Part shown: piece after piece, positions 19,978-27,532 of the stretch | Numbering within the stretch: the first letter of the stretch is position 1 | Layout of the letters: every line of letters starts with the position of its first letter | Translations under genes and position numbers: made by a program | The notes under the pieces: generated by a model | What the model saw: the letters and a program-made list of their open reading frames with translations, nothing else | What the model was told of the DNA's origin: nothing | Databases searched by the model: none | Assembly (NCBI RefSeq): GCF_000378985.1 | Contig: NZ_KB905370.1 | Coordinates: 1,455,830 to 1,519,829 of the forward strand | Reading direction: 5' to 3' | Source of the DNA: Ensifer sp. BR816 | GTDB taxonomy: Bacteria > Pseudomonadota > Alphaproteobacteria > Rhizobiales > Rhizobiaceae | DNA: 64,000 nt

Positions 19978-20253
19978 TCAGTCGAAGATGGCCCCCTTCG
20001 CCCCCTCATATTCCCGCGCCAGGGTCTCGATGGCGGCAGACGCCTCTTTGAAGCTCCAGCCGGCCCCTTCGGCGTCGTGCGCTAGGGCGACCAGATCCCC
20101 GGTCATTTCTCCGCCGATCGCCGCGACAATGCTGTCCTGCGACGTTGCGGCGAGGTCCGCGACCGCGGGCCGCAGAGCCGCAATGCAGTCCGCCTGCCGG
20201 CCCGGGTAGTCTGAGTCCCGCTGTGGCCGGGATATCGCCTGTGACTCCGCCAT
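19978..20253 (-). CDS. Small conserved-looking hypothetical protein
   Basis: 91 aa: MAESQAISRPQRDSDYPGRQ, then two helical segments (ADCIAALRPAVADLAATSQD and GWSFKEASAAIETLAREYEG). It looks like a soluble four-helix or two-helix protein. I start at ATG 20253, preceded by AAGGAGAGAGAC; the frame is open further upstream but has no such site. Codon use is normal for the region. No family recognised. Confidence 0.6.
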   Translation of the reverse strand: MAESQAISRPQRDSDYPGRQADCIAALRPAVADLAATSQDSIVAAIGGEMTGDLVALAHDAEGAGWSFKEASAAIETLAREYEGAKGAIFD

Positions 20254-20613
20254 GTCTCTCTCCTTCGCGTTCGATCCGGAACACGCTTGCAACGGCGGAA
20301 TAATGATCGGCTCCGGCCAATTGTTCCTGCGGCGATGTCCCGCGACTCTTTTCACGACCCACCCTGGGCACCGGCCGATCGAGCCGGTTTCGCTGAGGCT
20401 CCGGAACAATTTTCTGCGTGGCGAATTATTTGGGTATCGCTCCAAACATGGGAGCGGCAATCAAGTCCCCCACCTTCGCTGTAGGCAGTGTCCGCACCCG
20501 CGGGCACTGCTGGTGCGCAACTCACCACCTATGCAGTCGTAGGGAAACGTTCAAGGATGCGCTTGTCGCGACCAAGCTCGCCGCAGAGAACCGCCTCGCA
20601 GAGCGCGAGCAGC
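20254..20613. other. 360-bp intergenic stretch
   Basis: No supported gene. It holds a weak stress-promoter candidate for the 91-aa gene on the minus strand (GGAAC 20327-20323, 17 bp, CATT 20305-20302) and an 11-bp stem-loop at 20485-20510 (GCAGTGTCCGC-ACCC-GCGGGCACTGC, one G-U pair) of unknown role without a T tract. Confidence 0.4.
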
Positions 20614-21339
20614 CTATCCCCTCCTCTCGCACAGAATACCGGGATCCTCCTCCCCCTTCGAAACATCGAAGAGCGTCGCACCATCGCCTTCCGTCCACCA
20701 GATGTAGCGGTCGCCGGCATATCTCGCTCCCGACCCGGAGATGATCCCCGAGGCAACAACGTAGTAACCGCCGACCGAGAAGGCGACGAGCGAGACGGAG
20801 CCAGCATGGATGTATTCGGCTTCCACCCTCTCGCCGCCGCAGTCGTAGCGAACCTTTTGCCGCTCGGCCGCGTCGGCGCCCGGAATTCGCAGCGTCACCT
20901 CTGCGACCCCGGAAGACGACGCCTCTGCCGACACGAGCCGCATCACGGGCGTGCCGTCCGGTCCCGTCAGCGTGAGCCTCACGCCATTCACTTTCCAGCT
21001 GAGCTCGTTTTTCAGCGTATCAAGGAACCGCTGCTCCTGCTCCATGATTTCGGGAGCGCACATGGTGCGCGCTGCGGCGGTGGGTCCGAAGGTGATGGTC
21101 TTTTCCGAAAGGTTGAAGGCGCCGGTGAACATGTTGCAGCCGCCCATGCCGCCGTAGGTACCGTCCTCGCGAATTTCCAGCACCGTCTGCGGATGATCGA
21201 TGACCCTGTCACCGCCAATATCGTCGGCCAGCCACGAGCCGATCAGTTCTTCCGGCACGCTTTCCGCGGCGACCGATCGCGTCGAAGCGAGTTCGATCAG
21301 CACGCAGGCACAGGACGCGGCTGTCAGGGCTTTGAGCAT
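20614..21339 (-). CDS. Secreted META-domain plus MliC-like protein
   Basis: 241 aa. Signal peptide MLKALTAASCACVLIELA...VAA; a Cys at residue 10 and 12 could allow lipidation but no clean lipobox is present. Residues ~25-115 form a META domain (LIGSWLADDIGG, GTYGGMGGCNMFTGAF, TMCAPEIMEQEQRFLDTL). Residues ~150-210 resemble the lysozyme-inhibitor MliC fold (KVRYDCGGERVEAEYI, SVSLVAFSVGGYYVVASG, YIWWTEGDGATLF). This META-MliC fusion suggests a periplasmic protein protecting against stress or host lysozyme (inference). The ATG has AGGAG six bases upstream. Confidence 0.8.
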   Translation of the reverse strand: MLKALTAASCACVLIELASTRSVAAESVPEELIGSWLADDIGGDRVIDHPQTVLEIREDGTYGGMGGCNMFTGAFNLSEKTITFGPTAAARTMCAPEIMEQEQRFLDTLKNELSWKVNGVRLTLTGPDGTPVMRLVSAEASSSGVAEVTLRIPGADAAERQKVRYDCGGERVEAEYIHAGSVSLVAFSVGGYYVVASGIISGSGARYAGDRYIWWTEGDGATLFDVSKGEEDPGILCERRG

Positions 21340-21500
21340 CGGGAACTCCTCACGAAAACGGCGCAACCTTGCCGCCACATCGATTCTTACTCCAGCAGTG
21401 CCGGAGAGAGAAGAGCGGCCACCTCTGCCCTTGTTGCCGGCGGCTTTCGGCTGTACAGCCTATCTAAATCGATCAAACGAGAAGAATACGGGATTTGGCA

Positions 21501-22673
21501 ATGGCATCCGGCGACGAAAGGAAGCGCCGTCTGACGATACTGGGGGCCACCGGGTCGATCGGAACCAATACGCTCGACGTCGTCGAGCGGCTCGGCGGGC
21601 GCAACCGTTTCGAAATCGCTGCCCTGACAGGAAACGGCAACATACCGCTGCTTGCCGACCAGGCGCGTCGGATGGGCGCGGAGTTGGCGGTAACCGCCGA
21701 CGAACACCGCTATGGCGAACTCAAGGATGCGCTCGGCGGCAGCGGCATCGAAGTGGCGGCCGGGCGGAGCGGCCTGATCGAAGCGGCCGAACGCGACGCC
21801 GACTGGGTCATGGCGGCCATCGTCGGCAATGCCGGGCTCGGCCCGACGCTTGCCGCCGCCCGCCGCGGCGCCGACATCGCACTCGCCAACAAGGAATGTC
21901 TCGTCTCCGCCGGCAGCCTGTTCATCGAGGCGGTCGCCAAGGGCGGCGGCCGGCTGCTGCCCGTCGACAGCGAGCACAACGCGATCTTCCAGGTGCTTGA
22001 AAACGACCAGCGCCATGCCGTCGAGCGCATCATCCTGACGGCCTCCGGCGGCCCGTTCCGCACCAAGACGCTCGACGAGATGCGGCATGTGACGGCCGAC
22101 GTCGCCCGCGCCCATCCGAACTGGTCGATGGGGTTGAAAATCTCGATCGACAGCGCCTCGATGTTCAACAAGGCGCTGGAAATGATCGAGGCACGCCATC
22201 TCTTCCGCCTGCGCCCCGACCAGATCGAGGTGATCGTCCATCCGCAGTCGGTCGTCCACTCGATGGTCGGCTACAGCGACGGATCGGTGCTCGCGCAGCT
22301 CGGCTGCCCCGACATGCGGACGGCGATCGGCTACGCGCTTTCCTATCCGAAACGCTGCGAGCTGCCGATCGAGCGGCTCGACTTCGCCAAGCTCGCCCGG
22401 CTCGACTTTGAAGCTCCCGACGAGACGCGCTTCCCGGCGATCCGCCTGGCGCGACACGCCATGGAGGCCGGCGGCATCCAGGGCGCGGTGCTGAACGGCG
22501 CCAAGGAAACTGCCCTCGAAGCCTTCATCAAGGGCCGCATCGGCTTTCTCGCCATGGCTGAAATCGTCGAAAAAGTGATGGATCGGCTCTCAGACCTGCC
22601 GGCCGCCGCGACCATGGAGGATGTCTTCGCGGCGGATGAAAAAGCCCGGCAAACGGCGGCCGGGCTGATCTGA
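21501..22673 (+). CDS. dxr: 1-deoxy-D-xylulose 5-phosphate reductoisomerase
   Basis: 390 aa. Converts DXP to MEP with NADPH in the non-mevalonate isoprenoid pathway. Family motifs in order: LTILGATGSIGTNTLDVVE (NADPH-binding), DIALANKECLVSAG, PVDSEHNAIFQVL (metal ligands Asp and Glu), LTASGGPFR, HPNWSMGLKISIDSASMFNK and EVIVHPQSVVHSMV. Start ATG 21501 has only a weak ribosome-binding site; a TTG at 21495 would add two residues. Converges on hemA with 17 bp between stops. MEP genes are usually scattered, and nothing nearby belongs to the same pathway. Confidence 0.96.
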   Translation: MASGDERKRRLTILGATGSIGTNTLDVVERLGGRNRFEIAALTGNGNIPLLADQARRMGAELAVTADEHRYGELKDALGGSGIEVAAGRSGLIEAAERDADWVMAAIVGNAGLGPTLAAARRGADIALANKECLVSAGSLFIEAVAKGGGRLLPVDSEHNAIFQVLENDQRHAVERIILTASGGPFRTKTLDEMRHVTADVARAHPNWSMGLKISIDSASMFNKALEMIEARHLFRLRPDQIEVIVHPQSVVHSMVGYSDGSVLAQLGCPDMRTAIGYALSYPKRCELPIERLDFAKLARLDFEAPDETRFPAIRLARHAMEAGGIQGAVLNGAKETALEAFIKGRIGFLAMAEIVEKVMDRLSDLPAAATMEDVFAADEKARQTAAGLI

Positions 22674-22690
22674 TATAGGTACGCCGTAGC

Positions 22691-23905
22691 TTACGCGACG
22701 GCGCGTGCCAGCGCGCAGCGCGACCACAGGGAATGCAGCGCGCCGACCAGATGGTCGATATCGGCATCCGAATGCAGCGGCGTCGGGGTGATGCGCAGCC
22801 GTTCGGTCTTCTTCGGCACGGTCGGATAGTTGATCGGCTGGACATAGACGCCGAAATTGTCGAGCAGCAGGTCGGAGATCCATTTGCACTTGGCGGCGTC
22901 GCCGACCATCACCGGGACGATGTGGCTCGGATTGACCATGTGCGGGATGCCGCGCTGGTCGAGCAGCGAGCGCAGCCGGCGCACCCGCTCCTGATGGGCG
23001 AAACGTTCGAGCTGGCTTCCCTTGAGGTGGCGGATCGAGGCGAGCGCGCCGGCGGCGAGCGCCGGCGGCAAGGCGGTCGTGAAGATGAAGCCGGAGGCGA
23101 AGGAGCGGATGAAATCGCAGAGCGCCGCCGAACCGGTGATGTAGCCGCCCATGACGCCGAAGGCCTTGCCGAGCGTGCCCTCGATGATGGTCAGCCGGCG
23201 CATCAGCCCTTCGCGTTCAGCGATGCCGCCGCCGCGCGGGCCGTACATGCCGACCGCGTGCACTTCGTCGAGATAGGTCATCGCGCCGTATTTGTCGGCG
23301 AGATCGCAGAATTCCTTAATCGGCGCGATGTCGCCGTCCATCGAATAGACCGACTCGAAGGCGATGATTTTCGGCGCACGCGGATCGGCCGCCGCCAGTT
23401 TCGCTTCGAGATCGGCCACCGAATTGTGCTTGAAGATGACGCGCTCGCATTTCGAATGGCGGATCCCCTCGATCATCGAAGCGTGATTCCCGGCGTCCGA
23501 GAAGACGATGACGCCGGGAATCTTCGAACAGAGCGTGCCGAGCGCGGCCCAGTTGGAGACATAGCCCGAGGTGAAGAGCAGCGCCGATTCCTTGCCGTGC
23601 AGGTCGGCAAGCTCGCGCTCGAGCAGAACGTGATAGTGATTGGTTCCGGAGATGTTGCGCGTTCCGCCGGCGCCGGCGCCACATTCGTCGATCGCCCGCT
23701 TCATCGCTTCGGTGACGACCGGAGATTGGCCCATGCCGAGATAATCGTTCGAGCACCAGACGGTGACCTCTTGGGCGCCGTCGGCCGTGTAGCGCGTCGC
23801 CTTGGGGAAATCGCCGCGATGGCGGGCGAGATCGGCAAAGACCCGATAGCGGCCTTCCTGATGCAGCCCATCCAGCTCGTTCTTAAAGAAACTCTCGAAA
23901 TCCAT
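22691..23905 (-). CDS. hemA: 5-aminolevulinate synthase
   Basis: 404 aa, PLP enzyme that condenses glycine with succinyl-CoA, the first step of haem synthesis by the Shemin route typical of Alphaproteobacteria. Motifs: [56 protein letters not shown] and [14 protein letters not shown] with the PLP lysine. Three ATGs stand in a row; I use the third (23905), because GGAG lies six bases before it. An FNR/FixK-type box 146-159 bp upstream suggests oxygen-responsive control, as haem demand rises in micro-aerobic or symbiotic conditions. Confidence 0.97.
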   Translation of the reverse strand: MDFESFFKNELDGLHQEGRYRVFADLARHRGDFPKATRYTADGAQEVTVWCSNDYLGMGQSPVVTEAMKRAIDECGAGAGGTRNISGTNHYHVLLERELADLHGKESALLFTSGYVSNWAALGTLCSKIPGVIVFSDAGNHASMIEGIRHSKCERVIFKHNSVADLEAKLAAADPRAPKIIAFESVYSMDGDIAPIKEFCDLADKYGAMTYLDEVHAVGMYGPRGGGIAEREGLMRRLTIIEGTLGKAFGVMGGYITGSAALCDFIRSFASGFIFTTALPPALAAGALASIRHLKGSQLERFAHQERVRRLRSLLDQRGIPHMVNPSHIVPVMVGDAAKCKWISDLLLDNFGVYVQPINYPTVPKKTERLRITPTPLHSDADIDHLVGALHSLWSRCALARAVA

Positions 23906-24798
23906 CATCATCTCCGATGCCCTGCCGCCTTTGTTCTTTCAAAGCGGGCCAGGGGTCAACCCCGGAATGACCCTCGCGCGCTGTCTGCGGCAAAAGGCCC
24001 CTAGTTTTGAACTATTCCAAAATGGCTAGGGCAACTCAATCCCCTTAACTTTGATCGAAGTCAAGCAATTGCAAAAAAGACGCCCGGGCCGCCCTTTTTT
24101 GTAGTGTCCGCCTCCGCGTCGGGCAGCCGCGAGCGTGCCTCTGGTCATACGCTTGACGAATTTGGCGCGGTACGCCGCGCGGGCAAGAAGGTTTGTCAGC
24201 AAATTCGATGCAATAGCCGTCACATCCGCGAGCGTGACCGAGACCATGCCGGCTTCGCGCGCCGCCATGGTCGCGCTTGACGAGCCTGCGCCTGCGCCGA
24301 AGGCCGATCACCGCCAAATGGGCGGCACCCACGCCTTACGATGCATGTCGCAGTCGACATGGGCACCGGTCAATCCGGAATTTCGCGGATAAGCTGCACC
24401 AACAACGCCCGATCATCGCAGACGCCGCGCACCTGGCGTCATTGGCATTTCGCCATCCGCTCTCGCGCCAACGCAGGGCCAATTCGGCCCAAGTGTGTTC
24501 ACGGGCGTGCCGGGGCCCGTTGGCGGCATTGTATCATTTGTCCTTTTTCGGATGTCGCAACCGTCTCGGGTGCCGATATGGCATGTGACGTCGGGAACAG
24601 CGCCTTCATCTTCTGTTCAGGAAGGATCGGATTATCTTGCGGCCGGACGATCACGCCGCCTCCAGTGGACTTTCCTGGGCGGCGGGGTATTTTCCGCTTT
24701 GCAAGTTCAAGTGGAGGACGCGGGTCGCGTCCTGCCACCATCACTCAAGAGACGGACGAGGCGACAGGCTGACATCCGTGGATATCGGAGAGGACAAC
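23906..24798. other. 893-bp intergenic stretch upstream of hemA and the lipoprotein gene
   Basis: The hemA side holds the FNR-type box and a promoter candidate (minus strand TTGAGT 24039-24034, 17 bp, AATAGT 24016-24011). The remaining ~700 bp contain only short overlapping frames with poor composition and no ribosome-binding sites, so I call no gene there. It may be the remnant of decayed genes. Confidence 0.5.
24051..24064 (-). promoter_or_regulatory. FNR/FixK-type box upstream of hemA
   Basis: Minus strand TTGAC-TTCG-ATCAA fits the FixK/FnrN consensus TTGAY-N4-RTCAA at every position. It lies ~53 bp before the predicted start near 24004. Oxygen control of hemA through FNR-family proteins is established in related Alphaproteobacteria; here it is inference from sequence. 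Confidence 0.55.
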
Positions 24799-25050
24799 AT
24801 GAAGAAAGCCATCGCACTCGTTCTGGTCGCCCTGGCGGTCGCAAGCTGCACGCAGACGGAAAAGGGCGCCGGCATCGGCGCCGCGTCGGGCGCAATCATC
24901 GGCGGCGCGATCACCGGCGACGTGCGCGGCGCCGCCGTCGGCGCTGCCATCGGCGGTGTTTCGGGCGCCGTCATCGGCCATGTCACCGACCAGCCGGGCC
25001 AGTGCTACTACCGCGACCGCTACGGCCGCCGCTACATCGACGCTTGCTGA
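24799..25050 (+). CDS. Glycine-zipper lipoprotein
   Basis: 83 aa. Lipoprotein signal MKKAIALVLVALAVASC with the lipobox ASC at residues 15-17, then a glycine zipper (GAGIGAASGAIIGGAITGDV followed by GAAVGAAIGGVSGAVIGHVT) and a C-terminal YYRDRYGRRYIDAC tail. Such YMGG/17-kDa-antigen-like proteins sit in the outer membrane. GGAGAGGA lies before the ATG; longer upstream frame is not credible. Monocistronic. Confidence 0.82.
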   Translation: MKKAIALVLVALAVASCTQTEKGAGIGAASGAIIGGAITGDVRGAAVGAAIGGVSGAVIGHVTDQPGQCYYRDRYGRRYIDAC

Positions 25051-25126
25051 TTGCCGCGACGATCATCGGACAACCGGCCCCGGAGCGATCCGGGGTCGTT
25101 TCGAATCCGGGCCGTTGCATGAGCTC

Positions 25127-25552
25127 TCAAGCGCTCTTTGCATTCTTCTGAGAGCGGCCGGCCGCTCTGGCCGACAGGTTCAGTGCCACCGCGGCCCGAA
25201 CGAGCGCCTTCAACGCCTCTTCGTCGATTTTCTCGCCCTCATGGATATCGACGGCGCGCCTGGTATTGCCTTCGAGGCTGGAGTTGAACAGGCGTGCAGG
25301 GTCCTCCAACGCAGCGCCCTTGGCGAAGGTCAGCTTGACGACGCTCTTGTAGGTTTCGCCGGTGCAGATGATCCCGGCATGCGACCACACCGGAACCCCT
25401 TGCCACTTCCACTCCTCGATGACTTCCGGGTCGGCCTCCTTGATAAGCTTTCGAACTCCGGCGAGCGTCTCACCCCGCCAATCGCTCAGCTCTTCGATCC
25501 TCGCATCTATCAGCTGAGAGGGAGAGTTTTCCCCTTCCATCCTCTTCTCCAT
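25127..25552 (-). CDS. DUF1801 (YdhG-like) protein
   Basis: 141 aa from ATG 25552. The DUF1801 core is visible: LIDARIEELSDWRGETLAGV, EEWKWQGVPVWSHAGIICTG, VKLTFAKGAALEDPARLFNS. Start is uncertain: ATG 25540 has GGAG six bases upstream and would shorten the protein by four residues. The family has no proven biochemical role (YdhG/frataxin-like fold). A second, different DUF1801 gene lies 53 bp upstream in the same orientation. Confidence 0.8.
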   Translation of the reverse strand: MEKRMEGENSPSQLIDARIEELSDWRGETLAGVRKLIKEADPEVIEEWKWQGVPVWSHAGIICTGETYKSVVKLTFAKGAALEDPARLFNSSLEGNTRRAVDIHEGEKIDEEALKALVRAAVALNLSARAAGRSQKNAKSA

Positions 25553-25605
25553 GGTTGTTTCACTCTCTTCAAGATTGCAGTCACGCACGCCCTTGCCCCC
25601 TCCGC

Positions 25606-26178
25606 TCACATGCGTTCGCCGGACAACTGGCTGGCTTGCTTCACCCAGGCGGCAAACTGAGCCTCGTCGAGCTCATCCTCCTCGTGAATATGGAAATAAC
25701 GCACCTCCTTCTGCTTGGAGTCGCCAGGCGGCACGGGACTAAGCGAGGTGCCGCGAAAGAAAGCCACCTTGATATATTTCGTGAAGCAATGGATGCCGAG
25801 GAACCAGTGCTGCTCCTCCATGCCGTATAGCGGCGAGTTCCATTTCACCGCCTTGCGCACGTCGGGAACCGTGCGCGTAATGAGCGCGTCGAGGCGGCGC
25901 CCGATGTCGCTCTTCCAACCCGGCATGGCGGCGATATAGGCCTGCACGGGCGCGTCGCCATGGCCTTTGGCGATCTGCGGGTTGCCACCGGAGAGGAGCG
26001 TCGCATCCGCGGCCGCCGCGGAAGCGCTTGTCTTGGTCGCGGTGGCCTTGGGCGATGCCGTCCGCTTCTTCGCCGTGGCTTTTGCGGATGTTCGGGCCGG
26101 GGAGTTGGCGGCCGGCTCGCGCGGCTTGCCCGCCTTCGCAGCGACCTTCGCCGGCTTGATGGACGTCTTGTCGGCCAT
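25606..26178 (-). CDS. DUF1801 protein with alanine/lysine-rich N-terminal tail
   Basis: 190 aa. Residues 1-65 are an Ala/Lys/Thr-rich histone-H1-like tail (KPAKVAAKAGKPREPAANSP then AKATAKKRTASPKATATK), likely nucleic-acid-binding or disordered. The DUF1801 domain follows (YIAAMPGWKSDIGRRLDALI, VKWNSPLYGMEEQHWFLGIH, YIKVAFFRGTSLSP). I start at ATG 26178 (MADKTSIKP); the longer frame to 26334 has no ribosome-binding site. Probably one transcript with the smaller DUF1801 gene downstream. Confidence 0.8.
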   Translation of the reverse strand: MADKTSIKPAKVAAKAGKPREPAANSPARTSAKATAKKRTASPKATATKTSASAAAADATLLSGGNPQIAKGHGDAPVQAYIAAMPGWKSDIGRRLDALITRTVPDVRKAVKWNSPLYGMEEQHWFLGIHCFTKYIKVAFFRGTSLSPVPPGDSKQKEVRYFHIHEEDELDEAQFAAWVKQASQLSGERM

Positions 26179-26439
26179 TGATGTCACACTCCGTTGATAG
26201 ACGACAGTCGAGCAAGATAGGTCGCTTTTCACCGATGTCGACAGACGGAGCGGCAGCGAGCCTTCAAGACCAAGCGGTGCAGGGCTCGGGGAAAGTCGAA
26301 CCACGCGAGCCGCTTCATCGGCATGCCGCCACACTTGTGTGCAAGACTACCTCGGGACCAACAGAGTGATGAACGGCGAATGGGATCGCGCTTCACCTCG
26401 GGAGCGCGGAAATTTCGCCGGCTTAGGAGGTTTGAGGCC

Positions 26440-27171
26440 ATGCCCACATCAGTGAGGAACGGACAGAAAAACGCACAGCCAGCCATGCAAACGCCACCGG
26501 TCGTTTCACCGCAGGCATGGGAGGCGGCCCGCAAGCAGCTGCTCGTCAAGGAAAAAGCCCTGACCCGCGCCCGTGACGCGCTCGCCGCCGAGCGCCGGCG
26601 AATGCCGTGGATGGCCGTGGAGAAAGCGTATCGGTTCGAGGGGCCAACAGGCAAAGTGGGCCTGCTCGACCTGTTCGAGGGCCGCAGCCAGTTGATCGTC
26701 TACCGCGCCTTCTTCGAGCCTGGCGTGGAAGGCTGGCCCGACCACGCCTGCGTGGGCTGCTCCATGGTGGCCGACCACGTCGCCCACCTCGCCCATCTCA
26801 ACGCCCGCGACACAACCCTCGTCTTCGTCTCGCGGGCGCCGCAGGCGGACATCGCGCGGCTGAAGGCGCGGATGGGCTGGGCGGTGCCGTGGTTCACGGT
26901 GACAGACGGCTTCGACGCCGACTTCGGCGTGGACGAGTGGCACGGCACGAATGTGTTCTACCGCAACGGCGACCGCATATTCCGCACCTACTTCATCAAC
27001 AACCGCGGCGACGAGCAGATGGGCAGCACCTGGAATTACCTCGACATCACGCCGCTCGGCCGGCAGGAGGCCTGGGAGGACTCGCCCGAGGGCTATCCCC
27101 AGACCCCGCCCTACGAGTGGTGGAACTGGCACGACAGCTACGTCGAAAGCGCGGCTCCAGACGAAAAGTAG
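26440..27171 (+). CDS. DUF899 thioredoxin-fold protein
   Basis: 243 aa. DUF899 hallmarks: VSPQAWEAARKQLLVKEKAL near the start, LIVYRAFFEPGVEGWP, HACVGCSMVADHVAHLAHLN, and DTTLVFVSRAPQADI followed by the WAVPWFTVTDGFDADFGV segment and C-terminal WWNWHDSY. The CxxC in CVGC is the likely redox centre. The start has AGGAGG nine bases upstream. These proteins are often found near DUF1801 genes; function unproven, possibly redox or dioxygenase-related. Confidence 0.85.
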   Translation: MPTSVRNGQKNAQPAMQTPPVVSPQAWEAARKQLLVKEKALTRARDALAAERRRMPWMAVEKAYRFEGPTGKVGLLDLFEGRSQLIVYRAFFEPGVEGWPDHACVGCSMVADHVAHLAHLNARDTTLVFVSRAPQADIARLKARMGWAVPWFTVTDGFDADFGVDEWHGTNVFYRNGDRIFRTYFINNRGDEQMGSTWNYLDITPLGRQEAWEDSPEGYPQTPPYEWWNWHDSYVESAAPDEK

Positions 27172-27532
27172 GTCGCGATGTCGAGCGCCGCAGAGGCAGC
27201 CATTCCGGAAGCAGGACGCGAGCAGGAAGCCATGAGCCGGGCTTGTTCCTCCCGCTACGACGGGCGGCGAAGCGAGCGCGCACCGTCCATTCCGGTCGTC
27301 AGGATCGCTGCGACGGCCGCTTGGAGCCCCGGTCCGCCCCGGCCGGCTGCCCGCCGCTCTTTTGTGCCCGAAGCACCACAGAATGACTCCTTTTTGCGCA
27401 AAATCCGACCCGAATCGCCGCTTCGGGGGTGGATGCGACCGGCGCTGATCGTTAACAAATGGAAAACTTTGCCCTGCTAGAGTGCCCATTGCCGCACATG
27501 CAGGCAGTGAGTAAAGAGTCGCCTGAAACGGG
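27172..27532. other. 361-bp intergenic stretch before tamA
   Basis: The only plus-strand frame here (from 27178) has an Arg/Pro/Ser-rich composition unlike local proteins and no ribosome-binding site, so I see no gene. It should contain the tamA promoter; no motif is clear enough to name. Confidence 0.4.

Noticed and set aside
20418..20744. 108-codon plus-strand frame
   Set aside because: Runs antisense into the META/MliC gene and has no initiation signal.
24026..24268. 80-codon minus-strand frame upstream of hemA
   Set aside because: No ribosome-binding site, overlaps the FNR box and hemA promoter, and the last third has poor composition.
24594..24617. GGAAC ... TGTT before the glycine-zipper lipoprotein
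   Set aside because: Spacing is 15 bp, one short of the stress consensus, and the start would lie ~170 bp before the gene.
27178..27480. 100-codon plus-strand frame between the DUF899 gene and tamA
   Set aside because: Arg/Pro/Ser-rich, no ribosome-binding site, no recognisable motif.
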